This document shows positions 26,839-35,934 of a DNA stretch of 64,000 bases, one piece after another. The DNA comes from Mesorhizobium amorphae CCNWGS0123 (GTDB taxonomy: Bacteria > Pseudomonadota > Alphaproteobacteria > Rhizobiales > Rhizobiaceae), in the NCBI RefSeq assembly GCF_001686985.1, contig NZ_CP015318.1:3036001-3100000 (forward strand), in the 5' to 3' direction. The position numbers and the translations under genes are program-made. Position 1 is the stretch's first letter. Each line of letters starts with the position of its first letter. Under the pieces are notes generated by a model. It was not told the DNA's origin, ran no database searches, and saw nothing but the letters and a program-made list of their open reading frames with translations.

Positions 26839-28049
26839 TGCTGCAACTCGGCGGTCTCGGCCTTGGGCGGCAACGTCACCATCTCGACCTTCACCTTGGT
26901 GCCGGGCCTGGCGTGCATCAGCCCGTTGACGATGATCGTCTCGTCGCCGGTCAGGCCCTCGCGGATCACCCGGTAGCCGTCGAGACGCGGGCCGGTGCGC
27001 ACGGGTTTCGCCGTCACCATCCCGGCCTCATCCACCAGGAACACGATGCGGCGATCCTGATCGGCGCCGATCGCCTCGTCGGGCACCAGCACGCCGCTAT
27101 GCGGCAGCGACCCCGGCACGTTGATGCGCCCGAACATGCCTGGCTGGAGAACGCCGTCGGCGTTGGGAAACCTTGCACGCACCCGCATGGTGCCGGTCGC
27201 GTTGTCGATCCGGTTCTCGGCAAAATCGAGCTTGCCTTTGAATGCCGCCTCCGCGCGGTCGGCGACGCGAACCACCACTTCGAGCCCGCCGGCGCCTTCC
27301 TGCATGCTGCCGCCGCGCTCCTTCGCGTCGCGGGCGTAGCTGAAATACAGGCGCTCATCGACGTCGAAATAGAAGTCGATCGGATCGCGCGTAACGATGG
27401 TCGTCAGCAAGGTGGAATCCGGCTGCACGAGGTTGCCGACCGACACCAGCCGGCGGTCGATGCGGCCGGACAAGGGCGCCTTGATCTCGGTGAATTCCAT
27501 GTTCAGGCTGGCCGTCGTCAGCGCAGCCGTCGCGCCCTGCATCTGCGCCTGCGCCGAAAGGTATTCCCGCCGGCGGTCGTCGACCGTAGCGGTTGAGATA
27601 TTGCCGGTCTTGGCGAGTTCGTCGGCGCGATCCAGCTGCATCTTGGAGAATTCGAGCAGACTCTTGGCGACGTCCACTTGCGATTTGGCGGCATCATAAG
27701 CCGCCTGGTACGGCCGCTGGTCGATGGTGAAGAGCAGGTCGCCCTTGTTGACCAGTGCGCCGTCCTGGAAGGTGATCTTGTCCAGATAGCCGCTGACGCG
27801 CGAACGGATGGCGACCTGGTCGACGGCTTCGAAGCGCCCGACGAACTCGTCGTCTTCTACGATTTCACGGACCACCGGCTTGGCCGCCGTCACCACGGGC
27901 AGCTGCTGGTCCTGCGCAAACGCAGTGCTGCTGAAAGCCATGCCGAGCAGGAATGCCGCCAACACGGCGGCGGGGACAAGCCAGCCGGCCGATCGACGGG
28001 GTCGCCAGCCCGCGTCGCGATGCAATTGCCCATTCTCTGGGGTGTCCAT
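26835..28049 (-). CDS. RND efflux periplasmic adaptor (MFP) subunit
   Basis: A 404-residue membrane fusion protein. The N-terminus has a membrane/signal segment (residues 22-46, ending AFAQDQ). A biotinyl-lipoyl-like half (VAIRSRVSGYLDKITFQDGALVNKGDLLFTID) flanks a coiled-coil hairpin (residues 105-160), and the second lipoyl half is FTEIKAPLSGRIDRRLVSVG. The C-terminal beta-barrel includes RARFPNADGVLQPGMFGRI. It links the RND permease to an outer-membrane channel. It is the promoter-proximal gene of the pump operon; no TetR or LysR regulator is adjacent. Confidence 0.93.
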   Translation of the reverse strand: MDTPENGQLHRDAGWRPRRSAGWLVPAAVLAAFLLGMAFSSTAFAQDQQLPVVTAAKPVVREIVEDDEFVGRFEAVDQVAIRSRVSGYLDKITFQDGALVNKGDLLFTIDQRPYQAAYDAAKSQVDVAKSLLEFSKMQLDRADELAKTGNISTATVDDRRREYLSAQAQMQGATAALTTASLNMEFTEIKAPLSGRIDRRLVSVGNLVQPDSTLLTTIVTRDPIDFYFDVDERLYFSYARDAKERGGSMQEGAGGLEVVVRVADRAEAAFKGKLDFAENRIDNATGTMRVRARFPNADGVLQPGMFGRINVPGSLPHSGVLVPDEAIGADQDRRIVFLVDEAGMVTAKPVRTGPRLDGYRVIREGLTGDETIIVNGLMHARPGTKVKVEMVTLPPKAETAELQQ

Positions 28050-28208
28050 TGCGTCCTCGCTCGCTGGACCCGGAGGTCGGTTGATCGGCTTCTACGCTAA
28101 GGCTTCTCGTCGAGATCAGAGCACTGCAGTGTTGTGCAAGGCAACGTGATCATTTTCCATGTGGGCTGAAATGTCCACCCGGACGGCGACCCGAAGCCGT
28201 TGCGTCTG

Positions 28209-28634
28209 TCAGAATTGAATCTTGATCAGCTCGGGAGGCTCCTTGTTGAAATCGGAATATCGAATCCACCGCGGCGTTGCTTTGAACATCACGGCCCCTC
28301 TCTCGATGAACTCCCTGTCGGCCGGAACGCTGTTGAGATAAGCTTCCTGGTATTGTTCGATATCCGCGGCAGGAACCCTTGTTGCCTCACCCTCGTATTG
28401 AACCGTGATATTGTCGTTCCATCCGATTACGAACGCGACGCCGGGACGCTCCGCGAGATTGTCGAACTTTCGCGTGTCCTTGAAAGTGCTGAACACGATC
28501 TCAAGATTGTCGCGCACCGAGAAGTCGACCGTAGCAGCCTCCGGCGTTCCATTACGATGGCAGGTCGCGATGACCGCCAAGGTGTGCTTTCTCAGGAATT
28601 CAAGGATCATGCGTTTCGTATGAAAATCGTCCAT
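28209..28634 (-). CDS. pyridoxamine 5'-phosphate oxidase-like FMN-binding protein
   Basis: A 141-residue split-barrel protein of the PNPOx-like superfamily. The motif LAVIATCHRNGTPEAATVDF and the later FKDTRKFDNLAERPGVAFVIG fit the FMN-binding fold. These small members are often flavin or F420-type reductases or haem-utilisation proteins rather than true pyridoxamine oxidases. I chose ATG 28634, which begins MDDFHTKRM; an upstream in-frame start at 28679 adds 15 unremarkable residues. It stands alone between the pump operon and minC. Confidence 0.75.
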   Translation of the reverse strand: MDDFHTKRMILEFLRKHTLAVIATCHRNGTPEAATVDFSVRDNLEIVFSTFKDTRKFDNLAERPGVAFVIGWNDNITVQYEGEATRVPAADIEQYQEAYLNSVPADREFIERGAVMFKATPRWIRYSDFNKEPPELIKIQF

Positions 28635-29194
28635 TGTCTCGTCCCCCAGCGAGTATTCTCGATTTTTGTGCAGTCCCATTCGACAGCCCGCCGGCCTCAG
28701 CGGAGTTTGGCCGCCAGCGCCGCGAGCTTGCGAGATATGCGTTCACCACCCGACCCAGCCATTGATGCGTCCGTTCTAATCTCGTGCCTTCCAGGACGAT
28801 TAACACATTGCTCGCCCTCGTTCGATGGTCGTCGAGACCGTGACCTGGACCTCGAGCGGACTGATTGCGGTTTTGTTCCGCTTCGTGCGCGCCTCAGCAG
28901 TTCAGACAGCATGCAAGCGAGGAGGTGGTTGCAGAGGTGCTCTCCCACGCCATCGGCCGGCAGGGTCCTGCGCCGAACATCATGAAGACGGTCAAGGTTC
29001 TAAAAGAACGCAAGATCGCCGACAGGACGTTGCTTCACCTGCATGGGGATGATCGCTCTTGGCGCTTAGCAGACTTTCGCCCCGGTCAGCGCTGTCAGGA
29101 ACCGCCCTCCCAGAGCACGCGAACTCCCCTCGCATTAACCTTTCGTTAACCATGCTTGGCCTAGCGTTTACCTATCAGTAAGGAATCGCTGTCC
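28635..29194. other. intergenic region upstream of minC
   Basis: About 560 bases without a supported gene. The right end carries a CtrA box (29135-29149). A plus-strand frame near 28910-29100 looks weakly protein-like but has no start signal or known domain. Confidence 0.45.
29135..29149. promoter_or_regulatory. CtrA-binding box at minC
   Basis: TTAA, seven bases, TTAA, the full alphaproteobacterial CtrA consensus, 46 bases before the minC start. CtrA is known to control minCDE in Sinorhizobium meliloti, so a cell-cycle input is likely here too. Confidence 0.75.
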
Positions 29195-29968
29195 GTGACC
29201 TTCGCCGCCCCCGTCGAGACCAAATCCATTCGCTTTCGCGCCCGTTCCTTTGTCGCCTTCACGCTGACGCCGGAGGCGCCTTTGGACGAGTGGCTGGAAA
29301 GCCTCGACCGCTGGATCGGCAACTCGCCGGGCTATTTTGCCGGCCGTCCGGTGGTGCTCGATTTGAACACGCTCAAGCCCGATGTCGCCGCGATCGAATC
29401 GCTGGTCGGCGTGCTTGGTCATCGCGGCATCCGCGTCTATGCCATCGAGATGGATGGCGGCGCCGAGCTTGGGCCGCATCTGCCGCCGGCGCTGGTTGGC
29501 GCCAAGGAGGCCACCGCCGACGGGCTGCTGCAGCCCGGCCACAAGGCAGCCCCGAGCAAGCCGGAAGAGGGCAAGGCTGAAGAGCACAAGGCCGAAGAGG
29601 GCAGGGCAGTGGCCCAGGCGAAGCCGGCCTTGCCGGCTGACGGCACGCTGATGATCCGCACGCCGATCCGCTCGGGGCAGCTTGTGTTTCATCCGCATGG
29701 CGACGTCATCGTGCTGGGCTCCGTCGCTTCCGGGTCCGAGATCGTCGCCGCCGGCTCCATCCACGTCTACGGCACGCTGCGCGGGCGCGCCTCGGCCGGC
29801 GGGCTTGGCAATTCCGCGGCGCGCATCTTCTGCCGCAAGAACGAGGCCGAACTGCTCTCGGTCGACGGCTGGTATTGCACCGCCGAGGAGATGGATCCGT
29901 CGGTGCGCGGCAAGGCGATCCAGGCCTTTCTCGACAACGGCATGCTGCGCATCGCGCCGTTCAGCTGA
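29195..29968 (+). CDS. minC: septum-site inhibitor MinC
   Basis: A 257-residue MinC. The N-terminal domain (residues 1-105) contains [22 protein letters not shown]; a charged Glu/Lys linker (about 112-150, [18 protein letters not shown]) leads to the C-terminal beta-helix domain ([38 protein letters not shown]). It blocks FtsZ ring formation near the poles when recruited by MinD. The GTG start is placed at a sequence shared with the broken copy at 23459. It is first in minCDE; MinD starts 60 bases downstream. Confidence 0.96.
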   Translation: MTFAAPVETKSIRFRARSFVAFTLTPEAPLDEWLESLDRWIGNSPGYFAGRPVVLDLNTLKPDVAAIESLVGVLGHRGIRVYAIEMDGGAELGPHLPPALVGAKEATADGLLQPGHKAAPSKPEEGKAEEHKAEEGRAVAQAKPALPADGTLMIRTPIRSGQLVFHPHGDVIVLGSVASGSEIVAAGSIHVYGTLRGRASAGGLGNSAARIFCRKNEAELLSVDGWYCTAEEMDPSVRGKAIQAFLDNGMLRIAPFS

Positions 29969-30028
29969 CAAGAACTCGGCGGCGGCGCCGACCGATAAGG
30001 CAACGAAACAAAAACGGAGGCACTTTTC

Positions 30029-30844
30029 ATGGGCAAGGTAGTAGTGGTCACGTCGGGCAAGGGGGGCGTCGGCAAGACGACCTCGACGGCGGCGCTGGGA
30101 GCGGCGGTCGCCAAGACCGGCAAGAAGGTGGCGCTTGTCGACTTCGATGTCGGCTTGCGGAATCTCGACCTGATCATGGGCGCCGAGCGGCGCGTCGTGT
30201 TCGATCTGGTCAACGTCATCCAGGGCTCGGCCAAGCTGTCGCAGGCGCTGATCCGCGACAAACGGGTCGAGACGCTGTTCCTGCTGCCGGCCTCGCAGAC
30301 GCGCGACAAGGATGCGCTGACCGAAGAGGGCGTCGGCGAGGTCATCGAGCGGCTGCGCTCGGTGTTCGACTATGTCTTCTGCGACAGCCCTGCCGGCATC
30401 GAGCGCGGCGCCCAGCTTGCCATGCGCTTTGCCGACGAGGCAGTCATCGTTACCAACCCGGAAGTGAGCTCCGTGCGCGATTCCGATCGCATCATCGGCC
30501 TGCTCGACGCCCGCACCATGAAGGCCGAGCAGGGCGAGCAGATCGCCAAGCACGTGCTGGTGACGCGCTACGATGCGGCGCGCGCCGCACGCGGCGAGAT
30601 GCTCTCGATCGACGACGTTCTGGAAATCCTGTCGACGCCGCTCTTGGGCATCATTCCCGAAAGCCAGGATGTGCTGAGGGCCTCGAATCTCGGTTCGCCG
30701 GTGACATTGGCCGATCCGCTGACTGCCGCCGCCAAAGCCTATCTCGACGCGGCACGGCGGCTCGAAGGCGAGGAACTGCCCGTCGTGGTGCCCTTCGAAC
30801 GCAAGGGCTTCCTCGACCGTCTGCTCGGAAGGAGGGCGGCATGA
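30029..30844 (+). CDS. minD: septum-site determining ATPase MinD
   Basis: A 271-residue deviant Walker-A ATPase. The P-loop [11 protein letters not shown] is at residues 9-19 and the second Asp motif is [14 protein letters not shown]. The C-terminus ([16 protein letters not shown]) is the amphipathic helix that tethers MinD to the membrane. With ATP, it recruits MinC; MinE stimulates its ATPase. It overlaps minE by four bases. The AACGGAGG site is 11 bases before the ATG. Confidence 0.97.
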   Translation: MGKVVVVTSGKGGVGKTTSTAALGAAVAKTGKKVALVDFDVGLRNLDLIMGAERRVVFDLVNVIQGSAKLSQALIRDKRVETLFLLPASQTRDKDALTEEGVGEVIERLRSVFDYVFCDSPAGIERGAQLAMRFADEAVIVTNPEVSSVRDSDRIIGLLDARTMKAEQGEQIAKHVLVTRYDAARAARGEMLSIDDVLEILSTPLLGIIPESQDVLRASNLGSPVTLADPLTAAAKAYLDAARRLEGEELPVVVPFERKGFLDRLLGRRAA

Positions 30845-31113
30845 ACATTTTCGACCTCTTCAAGCGGCGCTCCAGCGCGCCGGTGGCGCGCGAGCGGCTG
30901 CAGGTGCTGCTCGCCTATGAGCGCCGCAACCGCAGCCAGCCCGATCTGGTCTCCATCCTGCGCGAGGAGATCATGGCGGTGATCGCCAAGCATGTGCAGA
31001 TCGACCAGGACTATCTGCAGGTCTCGATGGACCGCGGCGAGACCATGTCGACGCTGGAGATCGACATCCAGATCCCCAACAAGAGCGCCGTGCCGCTGGC
31101 CATGGCGGGGTGA
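30841..31113 (+). CDS. minE: cell-division topological specificity factor MinE
   Basis: A 90-residue MinE. The N-terminal membrane-targeting [10 protein letters not shown] precedes the anti-MinCD helix ([13 protein letters not shown]), and the dimerisation domain ends with [12 protein letters not shown]. It drives MinD oscillation. The ATG overlaps the minD stop codon (ATGA), which implies translational coupling. Confidence 0.96.
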   Translation: MNIFDLFKRRSSAPVARERLQVLLAYERRNRSQPDLVSILREEIMAVIAKHVQIDQDYLQVSMDRGETMSTLEIDIQIPNKSAVPLAMAG

Positions 31114-31515
31114 GGGCTGACCTCGCGGAACCAGGGTTCCTCGCCCCCACGCAGTGGGGGTCCGAAGGACGGGCGAGACCGGTGGCTCGGCCCGCTAAAG
31201 GTGGTCGCGAAGCGGCCGGAGAGGGGGCTTCGCCATGCCGGCGGGTTCCCTCTAGATCGTTAGAGCGAGGCATTTCCGCCTCTCCGTTCCGGCTTCGCTG
31301 AGCCACCTCTTCCCACGTCGCGGAGGCGTGCAACCCTAGCTTCTCCAAGGCCGCAGCCTTGGTTGCCTTGCTGCATCTACCCCCAAAATACCCCCAAATT
31401 GCCTACTAGCCGGCGGGGGCTTCCCCTGCGAAAGCATAGGATGTAAAAGGAGAAACATTAGCAATTCATTAAGTACGAGGGGTTTGCGTAAGCGGCAGAG
31501 TAAGAGGTGTATGAC
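31114..31515. other. intergenic region after minE
   Basis: It holds a GC-rich hairpin (CCCCCAC and GTGGGGG, around 31144-31160), and twin ACCCCCAAA units near 31379-31397 that resemble sequence often seen next to integration sites; no integrase or tRNA is present. An open minus-strand frame here has low-complexity sequence and was not called. Confidence 0.35.
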
Positions 31516-33018
31516 ATGAACCTCAAGAGCCTGATCAAGCGTGCTGAGGATGTAGACAAGGTATTCCAGGAGCTGCAGACCGATCTGGCGGAAGCCATCA
31601 ATGAGTCTCTCGAGTCGCTGGAGAACGATCCGGATGAGGATCTCCAGGCAAAGGGCGACAGTCTGCAAATCGAGGGCGCCAAGGACGAGGTGGCCAAGGA
31701 CGAGGCGACCAAGGGCGAGGTGGCCGAGGTCGAGTCGCCGCCCGAGGACAGCACAGGACAGCCCGTGCAACGGCTGACGTCCCACACGCAAACCCGGCTG
31801 GCCGCATTGGGCGCCGTCGATGGGCTGTTCCACGAAGCGCAAGACTATCTGGAGGAGATCACCGCGAAACTGTCGGAGATCGGCACCTCGCACCATTTGA
31901 CGCGCGAATTCCTCACCATCCTGCACGGCGACATCCTTCGCGCGAACGAGCTTGAACTTACAAATACCGGCCTGGCCGCGGAACATCGCGCGCTCTCGCA
32001 GCAGTTGCACGATGCGGTCAAGAAGCAGCGCGAGCGCGAAAGCGCCGTAGAGGTGCTGCAGCAACGCGAGACAAGCCTGGTCCAGGAGCGCGAGTCGCTT
32101 CGCACCGCCCTGGCCGCGGCAAAGCTGGAACTCGTCGAGGCGGCCAATGCGAGCGCCAGACGCGAGGCGGAGTTCGGCGATGCCGTCAAGTCGCTTTCCG
32201 ACAGGACGGTCGAGGCCAACCGGCGCTCGCGCGAGATCAAGACCTTGCGGGAAAAGCAGGTCAACCTGTCGATCGATCTCGACAGGGCGCAGAAGCGCGA
32301 AGCCGAGGCGCGCCACAAGCTGGACGAGCTGTTGACCACGCATCGCAGCGAAGCGGCGCGGATCGCTGACCTCGTGGCCGCGCTCGTCAAAAGCGAGAAA
32401 GAGGAAATACGGCTGCAGACCGGGCTCGAGATGGCGCAGGCGAAGCTGTCGGAAATGACCGAAGCGGCCCGTCTTGTGGAAGCCGACAGGCAGGCCGAGC
32501 AGGAGCGCGCCCAGGCCGAGATGAGCGGCCTGCGTGCCGAGATCCAGGGCCTCCAGTCACGGCTGGAGCTTGCCGCGAACGAGAACGGCGAGGCTGCCGG
32601 CGAGGTCGCCAGGCTCAAGACGGAACTGAGCGATGCCATTGCCGAAAAGCAGATCGCCGATGAACGACTGTCTGCCCTCATGAACGAGAGCGAAAACGAC
32701 AAGATAAACCTTTCGACCGTGAGCGCGGACCTTTCGCAGCTGACCCTGCAGCAGGCGTCAGAGCAGATACAGCTCGATATCCAGAAGCAGGAATGCGAGG
32801 ACCTGCGCGCCGAGATCGCGTCGCTCAATGCCCGCATCCAGGAGCTGTTGCCCTATGAGCGGCTGCATCGGGTGACCGAGGCCAGGGCGCGCGACGACGC
32901 GGCCAGCGCCAGGGCGCGCGACGACGGGGTGGTGGTCGAGATCAAGGGCGTGGTCGCCGAAAAGGCGCGTGCCACGCACCGGCGGCGCGCCCACCGCAAT
33001 TTGCGCGCGACTTCGTAA
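31516..33018 (+). CDS. long coiled-coil protein of unknown function
   Basis: A 500-residue protein dominated by heptad-like helices from about residue 165 to 450 (for example EVLQQRETSLVQERESLRTAL, RRSREIKTLREKQVNL, AEMSGLRAEIQGLQSRLEL). The N-terminal 90 residues are acidic with repeated KDEVAKDEA units; the C-terminus is basic (RATHRRRAHRN). No membrane segment, ATPase or signal peptide is visible. The ATG at 31516 has GAGGT seven bases upstream. It converges on the polysaccharide operon at 33089 and follows minCDE, so roles in envelope assembly or cell organisation are possible but unproven. Confidence 0.8.
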   Translation: MNLKSLIKRAEDVDKVFQELQTDLAEAINESLESLENDPDEDLQAKGDSLQIEGAKDEVAKDEATKGEVAEVESPPEDSTGQPVQRLTSHTQTRLAALGAVDGLFHEAQDYLEEITAKLSEIGTSHHLTREFLTILHGDILRANELELTNTGLAAEHRALSQQLHDAVKKQRERESAVEVLQQRETSLVQERESLRTALAAAKLELVEAANASARREAEFGDAVKSLSDRTVEANRRSREIKTLREKQVNLSIDLDRAQKREAEARHKLDELLTTHRSEAARIADLVAALVKSEKEEIRLQTGLEMAQAKLSEMTEAARLVEADRQAEQERAQAEMSGLRAEIQGLQSRLELAANENGEAAGEVARLKTELSDAIAEKQIADERLSALMNESENDKINLSTVSADLSQLTLQQASEQIQLDIQKQECEDLRAEIASLNARIQELLPYERLHRVTEARARDDAASARARDDGVVVEIKGVVAEKARATHRRRAHRNLRATS

Positions 33019-33042
33019 GCAGGCGACAGCGGCGCAGTGCGT

Positions 33043-33066
33043 AATCTCCCCCACGTGGGGGAGATT
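33043..33066. repeat. REP-like palindrome between convergent genes
   Basis: A perfect 24-base inverted repeat, AATCTCCCCC with its complement across ACGT, followed by TTGGCTG. Similar elements occur at 45663 and 58988. It may also end transcription of both convergent genes. Confidence 0.75.
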
Positions 33067-33088
33067 GGCTGTTCAGCGCTTCGCCCCC

Positions 33089-34891
33089 TCACTCCCCCGC
33101 TTCATGCTGGTAAAGCTCGTCCATGCTGAGCTTTGCTAGTGCCGCGAAGGGCGCCTGCTTCTTCACCCGGCCGCGGCTCAGGATCACGACGTCGTCGCAG
33201 AACGAGATGGTGCTGTGGTGGTGGCTGATGACGATGGTGGTGCGGCGGCCGGCACGCGACTTCAGCGTCTCGACGATGGCCGCTTCGGAAAGACCGTCCA
33301 CGGCATTGGTGGCTTCGTCGAGGATCAGTATGTCGGGATCGCGCACCAGCGCGCGCGCCAGCGCGATGCGCTGCCTTTGCCCGGCCGACAGGTTGACGCC
33401 CCGGTAGCCGACCAGCGTCTTGTAGCCCTGCGGCAAATGCTCGATGAATTCATGCGCCTCGGCCAGCTTTGCGGCGCGCTCGGCGTCGCCGGCCGAGGCG
33501 GTGTCGTGGCCGTAGACGATGTTGTCGAGGATCGTGCCGTCCACCAGTTCCAGCTCCTGGCTGGCTAAAGCGATGTTCGTGCGCCATTGGCCGGGGTCGA
33601 TCTCGCCAAGGGGCGTCCCGTCGACAAGGATGCTGCCGCCATCGGGCTCGACGAAGCGGCAGAGCAGGTTGACGATCGTCGTCTTGCCGGCACCCGAACG
33701 GCCGATCAGCGCCGTCGAGCGGCCGCTGCGAACGCTGAACGTGGCCTGGTGCAGCACCGCCCCGCGCGCATCCGGACCGGGCGTCGAGGCTGCGCCCGCA
33801 TAGGTGAAGCTGACATCGTCGAAGCTGATCGTCTGGCGCAGGCCGTCGAACGGACGGCTGCCTTGCGGCGCCGCCGGCTTGCCCGTGGGGTCGAGCAGCC
33901 ATTGCACCTCTTCCAGCGAGCCGGAGAGGCCTTGCAACTGGCTCCACGACATCTGCAAGGCGCGCATATGCGGCTGCAGCCGATAGAGCAGGATCAGGAA
34001 GGCGGCGGTCAGCGGGAAGCTGACATTGGCGAGCCACGCGCCGATCACCACCATCAGGAACAGCATGGCGTGCAGAACCTCGGTCAGCGGCGGCAAGACG
34101 CCCTGACGGGTCGAGAGCAGGAAGGCGGCGCGCCGCACGCCGTCGGACGCTCTGTCGAACACCGCCTTCTCGCGCTCCTCCTGGCCGAAGATGCGGATCA
34201 GGCGCCCGGCATGCACCAGATGCAGCATTTGCGAGGCAAGCGCGCTGTTGCGCGCGGCGACGCCGCGGCTCGGCGCCTTCAGATTGGCCGACAGCAGGGC
34301 GTGCGCCAGCTGCACCAGCGCCAGCCCGAGCGTCACCAGCAGCGTCATCTGCCAGGACAAGAGCAGCAGGAAGGCGAGCAGGATGATGGCCGCCGAGGCG
34401 CTGACGATCGCGCCGAGCAGGGCCTGGATCGCGTCCGAGGCCCGCCAGGATTCGTTGGAGATGATGTTGAGCAGCCGTCCGGGACTCTGCTGCAGGAAGA
34501 ACGGGTAGCCGACCCTCAGCAGCCGCTCCGACAGCGCGCTGCGGATGGCATAGCTTGCCTTGCCGTAAATATGCGCGGTGAGCAGCGTGTTGGCGAAGGC
34601 AAGGACGTTCTTCAGCACGATCGAGCCGAGGATCGCAGCCGCGATGGCGATCAGCCGCTCGCGCTCGCCGAGGTTCGCTCCAACCTGCTGGAGGAGGGCG
34701 GAGAAGCCGGCCATGCCGGCTGTGTCGCCATGCCCCATGATGATGCCGAGCAGCGGAATGATCAGCCCGATGCCGAGGCCTTCAAGCGCCGCACCCGCCA
34801 GACCGAGGACCACCACGGCGGGAACAAGCCGCAGCAGCCCGCCGCCAAGCGCGCGGCGCAGCATCGGCAAGGCTGGCGGCATCAGCGTCAT
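33089..34891 (-). CDS. ABC exporter, fused permease and ATPase (MsbA-like)
   Basis: A 600-residue half-transporter. Six membrane segments occupy residues 1-330; the ATPase domain has Walker A GRSGAGKTT (near 390), signature LSAGQRQRIALARAL, Walker B ILILDEA and the switch His in VISHHHS. Such exporters move lipids, glycolipids or peptides. It ends the four-gene polysaccharide operon and shares one base with the preceding glycosyltransferase stop codon (TAATG), so it probably exports the glycolipid made by its neighbours. Confidence 0.92.
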   Translation of the reverse strand: MTLMPPALPMLRRALGGGLLRLVPAVVVLGLAGAALEGLGIGLIIPLLGIIMGHGDTAGMAGFSALLQQVGANLGERERLIAIAAAILGSIVLKNVLAFANTLLTAHIYGKASYAIRSALSERLLRVGYPFFLQQSPGRLLNIISNESWRASDAIQALLGAIVSASAAIILLAFLLLLSWQMTLLVTLGLALVQLAHALLSANLKAPSRGVAARNSALASQMLHLVHAGRLIRIFGQEEREKAVFDRASDGVRRAAFLLSTRQGVLPPLTEVLHAMLFLMVVIGAWLANVSFPLTAAFLILLYRLQPHMRALQMSWSQLQGLSGSLEEVQWLLDPTGKPAAPQGSRPFDGLRQTISFDDVSFTYAGAASTPGPDARGAVLHQATFSVRSGRSTALIGRSGAGKTTIVNLLCRFVEPDGGSILVDGTPLGEIDPGQWRTNIALASQELELVDGTILDNIVYGHDTASAGDAERAAKLAEAHEFIEHLPQGYKTLVGYRGVNLSAGQRQRIALARALVRDPDILILDEATNAVDGLSEAAIVETLKSRAGRRTTIVISHHHSTISFCDDVVILSRGRVKKQAPFAALAKLSMDELYQHEAGE

Positions 34892-35934
34892 TATCGTGCC
34901 CTGGCCTCCGCGCCGGCTTCATTGGCCTGCCGATCCGGTTGCGGCCGTGGCTGCCTGCGCCATCCGACTGTCAAAAGCAGCGCAAATCTGGCGGCACCTG
35001 CAAGGTTCATGACGACGACGGGCCAGTGCGACAGGCCGAGATCGTGGTCGAAGCGCGCGCCGCCGGCGAGCTCGCGCATGGCCGACCGCGCGGCCCAGTA
35101 GAAATGGCGCAGCAGCCAGGGCGCGCGCCGCACATGCTTCAGGCACAGCGCGCCATTGCCGAGGCTATAATCGCGGTGCAGCCTGTCGATCGACTTGCGA
35201 TCGCGCCGGCCATGATGGTGGAAGATCGTCATGTCGGGCACGTATTCGACGGGAATGCCCTTGAGCATTGCGCGCACAAGGTAGTCCGTATCCTCCGCCG
35301 AACGCAGCGGGCCGCCGGCGCCAAAACGTTCGTCGAACGGCCCGATGCGGGCCGCGACGTCGCGGTGCATGGTCATGTTGCAGCCAAGCACGAAGCCGCC
35401 CGGGTGGACGGCAGGCGTTAGCCGCTCGCGCTTTTCGCAGCGTTTGATGGTGAAGGGCAGGTCCCTGGCGTCACCGAGTTCGACGCGTCCGCCGCGCACC
35501 AGCCATTTCTCGCCGCTCGCATTATGCCGCATCAGGTCGCGCAGATAGTCGCGATCGACCGCGCAATCATCGTCGACGAACACCAGAATGCGGCCGCGCG
35601 CCCGCGCCAGCCCGGCATTGCGGGCCGCCGCCAGTCCGGGCCGCGGCTCCGAAACGGCGGTCAGCGGAATGTCCGAGGTCTCGGCCAGGCAGGCAAGGCG
35701 TTCCGCAGTGCGGTCGATCGAGCCATTGTCGACCACGACCATCTCGGCGGCAAAGGCGGGATGCGCCCGGCAGGCGGCCTGGACCGACTTGATGCAGGCT
35801 TCGAGCACGGCCAGTCGGTCGCGCGTGCAGATGATGAAGCTGACCTCGAACGCCGACTTCTGGCCCCGCCGGGGATGGACGGGCGAGGGCGCCGGGCGAT
35901 CGTGTCGCAGGAGCGGATGCGGCTGGTCGTTCAT
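34891..35934 (-). CDS. family 2 glycosyltransferase
   Basis: A 347-residue inverting glycosyltransferase. The GT-A start FEVSFIICTRDRLAVLEACIKSV, the acidic MVVVDNGSIDRTAERLA and the DxD-like VFVDDDCAVDRDYL are visible; FEVSFII begins at about residue 30. The C-terminal region has two short hydrophobic stretches that may associate with the membrane. Its start overlaps the upstream glycosyltransferase by four bases and its stop overlaps the ABC gene, so it is tightly coupled in the operon. The sugar donor is unknown. Confidence 0.9.
   Translation of the reverse strand: MNDQPHPLLRHDRPAPSPVHPRRGQKSAFEVSFIICTRDRLAVLEACIKSVQAACRAHPAFAAEMVVVDNGSIDRTAERLACLAETSDIPLTAVSEPRPGLAAARNAGLARARGRILVFVDDDCAVDRDYLRDLMRHNASGEKWLVRGGRVELGDARDLPFTIKRCEKRERLTPAVHPGGFVLGCNMTMHRDVAARIGPFDERFGAGGPLRSAEDTDYLVRAMLKGIPVEYVPDMTIFHHHGRRDRKSIDRLHRDYSLGNGALCLKHVRRAPWLLRHFYWAARSAMRELAGGARFDHDLGLSHWPVVVMNLAGAARFALLLTVGWRRQPRPQPDRQANEAGAEARAR

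Noticed and set aside
31379..31397. Twin ACCCCCAAA units as an integrase attachment site
   Set aside because: No integrase, tRNA or matching second copy is present in the window, so I only note the sequence.
31845..32837. 330-codon Ser/Arg-rich frame antisense to the coiled-coil gene
   Set aside because: Its composition simply mirrors the Glu/Ala/Arg coiled-coil codons; no start signal or motif.
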